NCBI GenBank assembly: GCA_963724495.1
Contig: CAVRUZ010000002.1
Coordinates: 1,503,663 to 1,567,662, forward strand
Direction: 5' to 3'
DNA from: CAVRUZ01 sp963724495
GTDB taxonomy: Bacteria > Actinomycetota > Actinomycetes > Propionibacteriales > DAIQRJ01
Length of the DNA stretch: 64,000 nt
Shown here piece by piece: positions 1-11,400 of the stretch (the first letter of the stretch is position 1; each line of letters starts with the position of its first letter). The position numbers and the translations under genes were made by a program. The notes below the pieces were generated by a model. That model searched no databases. It was not told where the DNA came from and saw nothing but the letters and a program-made list of their open reading frames with translations.

Positions 1-3000
1 GCCGGTGGCGCCGTGACCGTGACCGTGCGTCTCCGTGTCCGTACCGCCGTTCGCGTCGGTGACGGTCAGGGTGACGGTGTAGTTCCCGCCTGCGGCATAG
101 GTGTGGCTCGTCGTCGCGCCCGAGCCGGTGGTGCTGTCGCCGAAGTCCCATGCGTAGCTCAGGGTCGTGCCCTCGGGATCGGTCGACGTGGAGCCGTTCA
201 CCGACACCTGCAGGTCGTTCTCGGTGTGCGTGAACCGGGCCGTCGGCAGCTGGTTCGCCGGCGGGGAGACAGAAACATCGTGGGTCACGGTGCCGGTCCC
301 GCCGTCGTCGTCGGTGACGGTCAGGGTGACCGTGTAGGTCCCGCCAGCCGCATAGGTGTGCCTCGCCGTCACGCCCGTGCCGGTCGTGCTGTCGCCGAAG
401 TCCCAGGAGTAGCTAGGCGATCGTGCCGTCGGGATCGGTCGACGCGGATCCGTTCACCGACACCGCAGGTCGGTCTCGGTGTGCGTGAACCGCGCCGTCG
501 GCAGCTGGTTGGCCGGCGCGGTCACGGTGACGCGTGTGGCTATGGTGTCGGTCGCGCCGTCGTTGTCGGTGACGGTGAGGGTACCGTGTAGGTGCCCGCC
601 AGCCGCGTAGGTGTGGCTGCCGTGCGCACCCGGTGCCGGTCGCCGCCCGTCACCGAAGTTCCACGCGTACGACGCGATCGTGCCGTCGGGGTCGGCCGAG
701 GTGGACGCCGTCCACCGACAGCCGTCGAGATCGTCTCGCGTCGGCGGTGAAGGCCGCCGTCGGCGCCTGGTTGCCGGCGGGCCGTCACCGTGACGCTGTG
801 GCTGACGGTGCCGGTCGCGCCGTCGTTGTCGGTCACCGTGAGCGTCACCGTGTAGGTACCGGCCGCCGCGTAGGTGTGCGTCGGCGTCGCGCCCGGTGCC
901 GGCTGCGTGCCGTCACCGAAGTTCCACGCGTAGGACGCGATCGTGCCGTCGGCGTCGGTGGAGGTCGGAGCCGTCGAACGACGCCGTCAGGTTCGTCCTC
1001 GGTGTGCGTGAACGCCGCCGTCGGCGCCTGGTTGGCCGCTGCCGCGCTGCCCAGCGCGAAGTGGTTCGCGACCTGCGCCGGCGCTCAGCACGCTGCGTAG
1101 ACCGCGGCCTCGTCGATGCGTGCCGGCGAGGAACGGGCTGCAGCAGCCCCAGTGGTTGTCGCCACCGACCCGCCAGTAGCCGGCGTAGTCCTGGGCGTCG
1201 GTCTGGCCGTTGGTGCCGACCAGCGCACCGTCGACGTAGAGCTTCATGCCGTCGGTGGTGCTCTGGGTGGCCACGACGTGGTGCCACTGGCCGTCGTTGC
1301 AGTGCCGTCGGCGTGGTGATCGTGTTGGTGAAGCCGGTCCAGACGCCGAAGGTCAGCCGGCCGTCGTTGCTCATGTAGATGTGCCGGTCGTAGCAGCCCG
1401 AGGTGCCGGTCTGCGTGCAGCCGAACCCGATGATCTTCCCGCCGCTGGTCGTGGTGGTCTTGAACCACGACGCTCCACGGAGTAGTTCTTCGGGTTGGTG
1501 AACTGGTGTTCGATGAGCCACGAAGCCGTCGTTGCCGTCGAAGGCTGCCGCGTTGTCGGCGGCTACGCCGAACGCCGCCGGCCTGGCCCTGGGCACGACC
1601 GCCGCTCGGTAGGTGCCGTCGGATCTCGTTCGGACCGGCGTCCTTGGCGCCGTGCCGCTGGTCTCGCCCAGCCGCCAGTACAGGTCCGGGTCGACGTCGA
1701 AGACCGCCTGGCCGTAGGCGTCGGCCGGCGGCGTGCGGCACGGGTTGGCGTGCGGCCGCTCGCGGTGTAGTGCGCGGCGACCTGGTCGCGTGGAGCACGG
1801 TCGGGTAGATCGCGACGTCGTCGATGGCGCCGGCGAAGTAGTGCTGCGCGGCTGGTTCGGCCAGCCGTCGAGGTTGTCGCCGCCGACCCGCCAGTAGCCG
1901 GAGTAGGCCTGGCCGGAGGTGACGTCGTTGCTGGACCGCACGACCTTGCCGTCGACGTAGAGCCGCATGCCCGTTCGGCCGAGCGTCGCCGACGACGTGG
2001 TGCCACTGGCCGTCGTTGTAGCTCGGCGGACGTGGTGAGCGTCTGGACGCCGCCGGGGTAGACGCCGAAGACAGATCGGCCGGCGTTGTCCATGTAGACG
2101 TGGCGGTCGTAGTTGCTGGACGTCGCCCGGTGTTGGCGTTGCCGAAGCCGATGATCTTGCCGCCGCTGGTCGTGGTGGTCTTGATCCAGGCCTCGGCGGT
2201 GAAGGTGTTCGGGCCGGCCTGGACGCTGCCGGCCGCGACCCTGGCCAGCCGTGCCGTTGAAGGTCGACGCCGTGTTGGCGTCGCCAGATCGCGCCGGCGG
2301 CGCCGCGGGTGACGCCGCTCCCGGCGGCGGCGTCGTCGAAGCCGATCCAGTCGTACACGATCGGCCCGTCGGCCTCACTGAGCCGGCCAGTAGTTGCGCG
2401 GCGCTGTCTGCCCGACACGCGCTGCGGCGTAGGGACTGCTGGTCGCCGTCGCTGCGATCGTGACCGTGACGTCGTTGGTACTGCGACCGCGTTGCCGAAG
2501 TCGTCGAAGGCGATGACCGGTAGCTGTGCGTCGAGCCGGGCGCCACGGTGGTGTCGACGCAACCCATGTCGGCCGGTTCCCAGAACCGAGTGTCAGCAGT
2601 CTGGACGTACATCGTAGGCCCGGTGATCGCCTGGTATCGCGGTACACCTTGTAGGTGAGGTCTTGTTGTCGCGGTCCGAATTCGCCGTCCAGCCGATGCG
2701 CGCCGTGCCGCCTCGAACGACACGACGCTGACACCGAAGCGCTGACCGTTGAGACGGGCTGCGGCACTGGCCGGCGCGATCTTGTTCGGCGCGATGCGGC
2801 CGCCGACGAACCGCACGAGGCCCTGCTGGCGATCGCCGTTGACGGCGGTGAACTCGCCGCCGTAGGCGACGTAGTCGTCGTTGCCGGTGACGATCCAGCC
2901 GGCCTGGCTCTGGCCGGTGAAGGTGCCGGCCGTCCATCTGGGGTACCAGTGCAACAGCTCCGGGTGACGGGTTGCCGGCGAGTTGAAGTAGCCGTAGGGA

Positions 3001-4068
3001 TCGTCGGTCGATGGTGCCGGTCGACGGTCTTGGCGAAGGCGACGCGAGTGGTTGAACGTCCACGGTCGTCGGTCTGCGGGAAGCCGCCGACGTTGCCGCA
3101 GTAGTGCGCGTGGCCGCGGCGTAGACGACGCCGCCCGTGGGGTAGGCGTCGTAGGTGTCGCCGTGGCAGTCCTCGAGCCACTTGACCACGCCGGTCGCGT
3201 TGTCGGCCATGAAGAGGCCCTCGAGGTTGCCGCCGCCACCGAAGTGGTAGGCGGTGCCATAGACCGCGTCGGCGTCCGCGGTCAGGGAGTTGACCGCAGC
3301 CTCTGTGCCGGCGTTGCGGATCAGTTGGGTCGTCGCCCACGGGACCACAGCCCCAGACGTAGGGTCGACAGCCGTCATGCCGTACTGGTCCTGGCCGCCC
3401 ACGTGCGTGAAGCGACCGCCGAAGATCAGCTTGGACCTGCTGTGGTTCAACGTCATCGCGAGCACAGCCGAGTCAGCGTTGGGGTTCCACGCCAGCAGCG
3501 CCCCGGTGGCGACGGAGTTGGCGGCGACGAACCCCCGCGCGACTCCGCTCACAGTGGAGAAGTCCCCGCCGTAGTACACCGTGCTGTCCGACACGGCGAT
3601 CGCCCGCACCGTCGTCTGCACACCTGGCCGGAAGTTCGCCACCAGCGCACCCGTAGACGCCGTGAACGCCGCGATCCGCGACCGCACCTGCCCGTTCGCC
3701 TGCGTGAACGACCCACCCACATAGATGGTCGACCCGTCGGGCGAAGCGGCGATGACCATCGCCTGCGCATTCACCGTCGGCGCCCAGGACGTGATCAGGT
3801 TCCCCGTCGTGATGTCGTAGGCGAGGAGGTTCGAGCGCGGCGTTGTGTTCACGCCCGCTGCAGCACCCGCGGGCCGCGCATTGGTGAACGAACCGGCGAC
3901 ATAGACGGTGTTGCCGACGACCACCTGCGACCATGCCACGCCATTGATCTGCACCGTGGGCAGCGGATCCGCCGTCACGGTGGTCGGCGTCTCCGGGTTC
4001 ACCGGCTGCGAATCCGCGACCGCCGCTGGAGCCGAAACGGCGAGGAGACCGGTGGCCAGCAGGGTCAT
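1..4068 (-). pseudogene. Giant secreted propeller/LamG/PKD surface protein, copy 1 (multiply frameshifted, runs off left edge)
   Basis: The N-terminus (MTLLATGLLAVSAPAAVADS) looks like the hydrophobic part of a signal peptide. It is followed by about 250 residues of propeller-like repeats with YVGGSFTQANG and YYGGDFSTVSG motifs, similar to Delta-60/DUF5122 repeats. Next come an Fn3-like segment, two LamG-like segments (MRLYVDGK and DRHIYMSNDG signatures near 1970 and 1370) and at least four PKD units before the edge (WDFGDG-type signatures). From about 3110 leftwards the frame changes at least eight times by small indels, so no continuous product exists as sequenced. The start is uncertain: an AGGAGG lies upstream near 4130, but an in-frame TAA and a frame problem separate it from the good signal sequence. 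It is the third gene of a tandem paralogous set. A role in adhesion or matrix binding is inferred from the domains only. Confidence 0.75.
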
Positions 4069-4446
4069 CGCGGCCAGCGCGGCCAGCAGCCGTCCTCGAC
4101 GGGTTCCGCGTGCAACGAGCGAGCACGCCTCCTCGTTAGCGAGGCAAGCGCAGGATTACCTTGAGTGACCGACCTGTAGCTCATGTGTGACGCCCATTCA
4201 GTGTGGCAAGGCCAGTCACTCCTGTTACCCACAGTCTGGATACAGAGAGTGTGCGAAGGCTGCAGCATAGCAGGGCGTACCGGTCATCGACAACCCGATT
4301 GGTCACTCATCGTATAACAACTGTGGAAAAGAGGACGCTCGCAGAGTTGCGGAGTCTGGCACGCGCAAGAGGACGAGGACACGTCCTGCCGTTCATTGGG
4401 CGTGTCAGGGTGCTGATCCCCGGCCGCGAGTGCGCCTCGATTCGGG
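4069..4446. other. Non-coding gap between surface-protein copy 1 and the remnant copy
   Basis: I see no supportable gene in this stretch of about 375 bases. It is less GC-rich than its surroundings and probably holds the promoter and leader of copy 1, which reads leftwards. An AGGAGG-like ribosome site lies near 4130. No tRNA, repeat array or insertion-sequence end was recognised. Confidence 0.4.
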
Positions 4447-5017
4447 TTGCCGACAAGGCGGTGCGGTTCTGATCCAGGTCTCGACTGTGAACGTGTTCGG
4501 TGCCGAGCTGATGCCCTGCCCGTGCAGGTAACCGCTCGGCGTGCCGTTGAGCGACACCGCGGTGTCGGACTCGTTGCCCAGGCGCCGGACACCCCTCGTG
4601 TCACTCCGGCAAATGCCTTCATGTCGTCGCTGCCGACCAGGTCGACCGCCCGCCTCGACCCCGTCGGCTCATTCAACCGGTAGTAGTGGTGGGGATGGTC
4701 GGAGCGGATGGCGTCGGCATAGGTCGTCGAGTGGGTCTTCGCGGCGATCGTCACGGTGGCGTCGGCGGTGCTGCCGCGATTGCCGAAGTCGTCGAAGGCG
4801 ATGACCCGGCACTGCACTCGTGCCTGGGGTTGGCCGGTGTCGTCGCAACCCATCGTTCGCGACCGGAAGAACTGATTGGTCGCCACCACCGTACGGCGTT
4901 GGCCGAGAGTAGTTCCTGTACACCCTGTAGGTAAGGCGACGGTTGTCTCGGTCGAGCGTGCTGATCCAACGGTGTGGGCCGGGTAGCCCCGTGCGCGAGC
5001 AGCCTCATGTCCCCCAT
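4447..5017 (-). pseudogene. Remnant of a fourth propeller/LamG paralogue (Fn3-LamG junction only)
   Basis: Read on the minus strand in two frames, this piece matches the middle of copies 2 and 3: KVYRNYS-like, RTMGCDDT, RVIAFDDFGNRGSTADATV, then a YYRLNEPTG LamG entry and FAGVTRG. It has no signal peptide, no propeller and no PKD part, and it ends inside the LamG domain. It therefore looks like debris from unequal recombination between tandem paralogues rather than a gene. It sits directly downstream of the copy 2 stop codon. Confidence 0.75.
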
Positions 5018-5042
5018 CCGTGCGAACTTGTCGAGTAACGCG

Positions 5043-8000
5043 TCAAAGGGTCGTGGCGGTCAAGTTGTCGAACGTCAGGAGACCGGACCGTTGGTGGCCG
5101 TGGCCGAGAGATAGCCGCGGATACCCACCCCGCCGGCCACCTGCAGCGCGGCCGTCGTGTCCGTGCCCACCACCTGCCAGGTTGCCGGCTCGGTGGCACC
5201 CACCCACGCCTTGATCCGGACGGTGGTCGTGCCGGACCCCGTCACCTGGATCCGCACGTGCAGCACCGCGCCAGGGGTGTAGGTCAACCCCGACACCGGT
5301 GTGGTCGCGAGCACGGTCTCTGCACCAGCGACCACCCGGGCCACGTTGACCGTCACTGCGCCGGTGGTCGCCGATCTGTGCCCTGCCCCGATAGCCGTTG
5401 CTGCCGGTGCCACGCCCGGTGACGCCGAGGTGAACCGCACCGGCGTTGGGCAGTTTGTCCAGCGTCACATCTGCTGTCAGGTCGGTGTTCAACGACGAGA
5501 CACCCGCCAGATGCGCCTGTGGCGTGCTGCCGGCATTTACCGTCAGCGTGCCGACGCCACCCGCCACGGCGAACAACGTCGAGCTACCCGTCAGCGTCCA
5601 CGCACCACCGGTGTCCGCCGAACCCCACCCTGAGGCCGACGTCCGCGAGAACGTGTCCGCGGCGACGACGTCGCCCTGTGCCGGCTCGGTCACGGTGATC
5701 GGATGGGTCTGCGTGTCGGTCATGCCGCTGTTGTCGGTCACCGTCAACGTGACATTGAACGTGTCGGCCTCGCGGGTAGGTGTGGCTGGTCGTACTCCCC
5801 GTCCCGGTCGTCCCGTCACCGAAGTCCCACGCGTACGACGTGATCGAACCGTCGGGGTCGACCGATCCTCGGCCGTCGAAGGAGGCCACCAGGTTGTTGG
5901 CCGAGGAGGTGAACGCCGCGACCGGCGGTTGCGGTGTCACCTGTCCCGGTCCGCGCGGCGTAGTGCGCCGAGATCCGGCTGGCGGACAGCTGCGTCGGGT
6001 AGATCGCCACCTCGTCGACGCTGCCGGCAAGGGCGCTGCTGGTCGGTGCGCTCGTGCGCCCGGACAGCGGGGCCTGGCCGACCTGCCAGTCTCCCTTGAA
6101 CGTGGTTCCCGAAGTCACGCTCGTGCTGGAGGCGACCTGGACGCCGTCGACGTAGAGGCGCATTCCATTCGCACCGAGCGTGGCGGTCACCAGGTGCCAC
6201 TGGTTGTTGCGGTATGTCGTCAGGCTGGAGACGGTCCGGTTGGCTCCGTTGTTCACGCCGAAGTGGATCCGCCCGGTGTTGTCCATGTAGACGACGCGGT
6301 CGTACCGACCGGCCGAGCCGTTCAAGGGTGCCCGAACCCGAGAATCGTTCCACCCCTGGTGGTACTGGTCTTGACCCAGGCCTCCGCGGTGAACGTGTTG
6401 GGAGCGCTCCTGGTGTCCTGCCCGTACAGGTATCCGGTGGAGGTTCCGTTGAGTGTCACGGCCGTGTTCGACTCATTCGACAGTGCGCCGGCGGCGCCGC
6501 GGGTGACCCCGGCGAAGGCGATCATGTCGTTGGTGCCAACGAGATCACGTGCCAGCGTGCCGGTCGACTCGTCCAGCCGGTAGTAGTTGCTCGGACTGTC
6601 GGCCCGGACGGCGTTGGAGTAAGCGGTCGAGTAGGTCTGCGACGCGATCGTGACGGTGACGTCGCCGGTGCTGCCGCGGTTGCCGAAGTCGTCGAAGGCG
6701 ATGACCCGGTACCGCACGCTCGACCCCGGCGTCTGGTTGGTGTCGTCACAGCCCATCGTTCGCGGTTCCCAGAACCGGTTGTTCGACTCGACCTCGCAGA
6801 CGACAGGCCCGGTTATCACCGAATAGTTGCGGTAGACCTTGTACGTCAGATGTTGGTTGTCGCGGTCGTGAGTGTTGCTCCAGGAGATGCGCGCCGTCCC
6901 GGGAGCCAGCGACTGCACGCTGTGATGGAAGGACTGGGTGCTGTAGTAGTTGCCGGACGAGCTCGGCAGCGGCGCAACCTTGTTCGGTGCCAGTGTGGTC
7001 TTGGCGAACCGGACCAGACCCTGCTGCGCAGTGGTGTTCACCGCCATGAACTCGCCGCCGTAGGCGACGTAGTTTCCGTTGGCGGTTCCGGTCACGTGCC
7101 ACGGTGCCTGGTTCTGGCCGGTGTAGGTGCCGATCGTCCATTTGTCGAACCAGTGAAAGAGTTCGGGGTGCGGGTTGCCCTCCATGTTGGGGTAACCCAT
7201 GCCGTCCCTGGTGATCGTGCCGACAGCTTGCTTGCTGAATGCGGTCGAATGGAAGAAGGTCCAGGTCGGCTTGGTCTGCCAGAACCCGTCATTGTTGCCG
7301 CAGTAATGGCTGTGGCTGGCGGCGTACACGACATCGGCGGTGGGAAAGACGCTGTACGTGTCGCCGTGGCAGTCCTGGATCCAGATGACCGCGCCGGTCT
7401 CGTTGTCCAATCGGAAGGCACCCTCGACGTTGCCCCCCGAACCGAAGTGGTAGCCGCTGCCGTACACGCCGTCGGCATCCACCGACAGCGAGTTCATCGC
7501 CGCGTCGTTGCCGGATGCGCGCAGAATGCTGGATCCCGCCCACGGCCGGATGGCGCCTGACGCCGGGTCCACAGCGGCCAGCCCGCGCCACGTCTGCCCG
7601 CTCACGGTCGCGAATCGACCCGCCATCACCAGCTTGGACTTGCTGTAGTTCAGGGTCAGGGCGAGCACGGCGGCATTCGCATTCGGATTGAACGGCAACA
7701 AGGCACCGGTCGCCACGTCAGCCGCAGCCACGAACCCGCGCGCGCTCCCGTTGACCGTGGTGAAGTCCCCACCGAAATACACCGTGCTGGACCGACACCG
7801 CCAGACCCCGGACGGTCGTCTGCGCCAACGGCTTGAAGCTCGTCACCAACGCGCCGGTCGACGCCGAGAATGCCGCGATCCTCGACCGCACCTGCCCATT
7901 CGCCTGCGTGAACGACCCACCCACATAGATCGTGGAACCGTCAGGTGACGCCTTGATGACCAGTGCCTGCGCATTCACCGTCGGCGCCCACGACGATCAG

Positions 8001-8348
8001 ATTGCCCGTCGTGATGTCATAGGCAAGAAGATTCGACCGCGGCGTCGTGTTCACCCCTGGGGCCGCACCGGCCGGCCGCGCATTCGTGAACGACCCAGCC
8101 ACATAGACGGTGTTCCCCAACACCACCTGCGACCACGCCACGCCATTGATCTGCACCGTCGGCAAGGGGTCGCCGGTCACCGTTGCGGGAGTACCGGGCG
8201 TCGTCGGCAACGAGTCGGCTCGGACAGGTGGAGCGGCGAGGATCCCGAAGACCGCCATGGCCAGGCAGGTCAGGGCAACGATGATCCGCAGGCCGGTGCC
8301 CCCATTGGAGACCAGTCGACGACTCTGCACAACAACCGAAGTGCTCAT
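5043..8348 (-). pseudogene. Giant secreted propeller/LamG/PKD surface protein, copy 2 (frameshifted)
   Basis: The start is ATG at 8348, with AGGGGAA about 5 nt upstream on the minus strand. The order is: signal peptide (ALTCLAMAVFGILAAPPVRA), propeller-like repeats (YVGGSFTQANGQ, YFGGDFTTVNG), Fn3-like module (RYRVIAFDDFGNRGSTGDV), one LamG domain (YYRLDESTG to MRLYVDGVQV), one PKD domain (SYAWDFGDGTTGTG) and a C-terminal beta-sandwich (DTFSRTSASGWGS to IRGYLSATATNG). Apparent frame changes lie near 7990, 7790, 6328, 5945, 5775, 5385 and 5085. The one at 6328 makes an immediate TGA. They cancel, so the span is a multiple of three (about 1100 residues). It lies 61 bp after copy 3 on the same strand and is probably cotranscribed. 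Secretion is predicted from the signal peptide, and carbohydrate or protein binding from LamG and PKD. The ligand is unknown. Confidence 0.8.
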
Positions 8349-8409
8349 GCGCGTTCCCCTGTCGATGAATGGTGAGCCCGGCCGCGAAGCCGGGCCCCCC
8401 AGACGTGGA

Positions 8410-11400
8410 TCAGTTAAGCGTTGTCGCCACAAACTTGTCGAGCCTCACTGTCACCGGGCCGTTGGTGGTGGTGGCGGACAGGTATCCGCGGATACCCACC
8501 CCGCCGGCCACCTGCAGCGCCGCCGTCGTGTCGGCGCTGGTCACCTGCCAGGCTGTCGGCTCGGTGGCACCCACCCATGCCTTGATCCTGACGGTGGTCG
8601 TCCCCGACCCGCTCACCTGCATCCGCACGTGCAGCACGGCACCGGGCGCGTAGGTCACCCCCGCCACATTGGCGGTCGCCTGCACCGTCTCCACGCCGGC
8701 GACAACCCGGGACACGTTGACCTGGAGGGTGCCGGTGGCGCTGATCAGTGCCCTACCCCGATAGCCGTTGGTCGAGGTGCCACGCGCCGTGAGGCCCATG
8801 AAGACCGAGCCGACGTCCGGCAGCTTGTCCAACGCCACATCAGCCTGCAGGTCCGTGCGCCAGCGACGAGACACCCGCCAGGTGCGCCATCGGCGTCTTC
8901 CCGGCGCCGACCGACATCGTGCCGACGCCACCGTTCACCGCGAACAGAGTCGCGCTACCCGTCAGCGTCCACGGACCGCCGGTCTCAGCCGAGCCCCAGC
9001 CGGACGCCAGCGTCCGGGAGAAGGTGTCCGACGCCAGCACACCGGCGGCCGGTGCTGTCACCGTGACCGAATGGCTCACGGTGTCGGTGGCGCCGTTGTT
9101 GTCCGTCACCGTCAGGATGACCGTGTAGGTGTCCGCAGTCGCGTAGGCCCTCGTCGGTGTCCTGCCCGTCCCGGTCGTCCCGTCCCCGAAGTTCCAGGCA
9201 TAGCTGGAGATCGTCCCATCGGAGTCGGTGGTGCCCGACGCGTCGAACGAGGCGGTCAGGTCGGCTTCGGTCGACGTGAAGGCTGCGACCGGAGCCACGT
9301 TGGCAACCGCCTCGACGACATGGGTCACCGTGTCGGTGGTTCCGTCGTCGTCGGTGACCGTGAGCCTGACCGTGTAGGTGTCCCCGCTCGTGTAGGTGTG
9401 GGTAGCCGTCTCACCTGAGCCCGTCGATCCGTCACCGAAGTCCCAGGCGTAGTCGGAGATCGTGCCGTCGGCATCCGACGAACTGCCCGCATCCACCGAC
9501 AGCGCCAGCTTGTTGATGTCGGTGGTGAAAGCCGCCACCGGCACTGCGTTCGCTGTCGCCACCACGTCGTGGGTCTCTGTGTCGGTGCCCCCACGGTCGT
9601 CGGTGATCGTCAGGCTGACCGTGTAGGTGTCCCCCGCCGTGTAGGTGTGCGTGGCCGTCTGACCGGAACCAGTCGAACCGTCACCGAAGTCCCAGGCGTA
9701 GGTGTCGATCGTCCCGTCCGGGTCGGACGAGCCGCCGGCATTCACTGACAGAGCCAGCTTGTTCGATGCTGGTGGTGAAGGCCGCTTCTGGCAGCTGGTT
9801 CGCCGGCCGGACCACGATGACCGGATGGGTGATGGTGCCGGTTGCGCCGTCATCGTCGGTGACCGTGAGCTTGACCTGGTAGGTCCCACCGAGCGCGTAG
9901 TTGTGATTCGGAGTGACCCCGGTGCCACTGGTCCCGTCGCCGAAGTCCCAGGTATAGGTGGAAATCGTCCCGTCAGCATCAGTCGAGCTGGACGCGTCGA
10001 ACGATGCCGTGAGCCCAGTCTCGGTGTGAGTGAACGCAGCGGTCGGAACCTGGTTGGGCGGCGGAGCATTGCCGGCTGCCCACAGTGCCGACACCTGCGC
10101 CTGGCTGAGCTGGTAACCGAAGACTGCCGACTCGTCGAGCGTCCCGTTGATGTAGCGGCTCGTGGCACCCGATCCCGACCCGGTCGCCGCCGATCCGCCA
10201 GTACCCGGTGTAGTTCCGCGGGCTGGTGTTGGTGTTCGAGCCCACGAGCTGTCCGTCGACGTACAGCCTCATGCCGCCGGGTCCCTGGGTGCCCACAGCG
10301 AGATGCCAGGCGCCGTTGTTGTACGGCAGCGGGCTGAGGATGTCCGCGCCGGCACCGAAGTCGAGCCGGCCGTCGTTGCGGATGAAGATGTGCCGGTCAT
10401 TCCTGTTCGACGCGGACAAGCCGGACGTGGCGTCGCCGAAACCGATGAGCTTGCCTCCGGTTGTGCTGGTCGTCTTGAACCAGGTCGACACGGTGTAGAC
10501 GGTGGGGTTGACCGCCGAGGTTCCGGCGACGACATGGCCACTGGTTCCGTTGAATCGCGCAGCGGTCCCGGAGTAGCCGAAGAGCGCACCGGCCTGAGCG
10601 AGCGTGACACCGCTCTTGATCGAGCCGGCGTTGCCCCACAGACCGGAGTCGGCCGCGGTGGTCCCGGAGCTCTCGTTCAGCCGCCAGTACAGGGACGGCT
10701 CCATGTCGTAGACAGCCGCGCCGTAGGCATCGGTCGGACGCTGCGGCACCGTGGTGGTGCGACCGCTGGCCACGTAGTGCGCGTCGACCCGGGCGGCGCT
10801 GAGGGCCGTCGGGTACACCGCTGCCTCGTCGACGCTGCCGGCCAGCGTGTTGCTGGTCGGTGCGCTCGCCCATCCGGACATGGCGCCGTGACCGATCCGC
10901 CAGTCACCCTTGAAGGTGATGCCGGAGGTGATGTCGTTGCGCGTCGCAGCGATCTTGCCGTCGACGTACAGCCGCATCCCCGAGGGACCCATGCTGGCGA
11001 CCACGTGATGCCACTGGTTGTTGTTGAAGGTGCCAACGGTGTTGAGGGTCTGCCTGGCCCCGTTGTTGACGCCGAACCAGATCCTGCCGCTGTTGTCCAT
11101 GTAGACCAGGCGGTCGTACTTGCCGGCGGAGCCGTTGAGCGGGTGACCGAACGACATGATGCCGCCGCCCCTGGTCGTGGAGGTCTTGATCCACGCCTCC
11201 GCGGTGAAGGTGTTCGGCGCGGTCTTGGTGTCCTGCCCGTAGGCGTAGCCGGTGCGCCGCCCCGCTCAGCGTCGAGGCGGTGTCGGTCTCGTTCAGCAGG
11301 GCGCCGGCGGTGCCGCGGGTGACCCCGGCAAAGGCGATCATGTCGTCGTTACCCACGAGGTCGCCTACCAGCGTGTTGCCGGTCGGCTCGTTCAGCCGGT

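Noticed and set aside
13..591. Open plus-strand frames across 1-13 kb (for example a 192-residue Val/Arg/Gly-rich product)
   Set aside because: They are antisense shadows of the PKD/LamG genes, low in complexity and without ribosome sites or family motifs.
100..1000. Regularly spaced repeats that could suggest a CRISPR or satellite array
   Set aside because: The roughly 270-bp periodicity corresponds to PKD protein domains; units diverge and encode conserved WDFGDG motifs.
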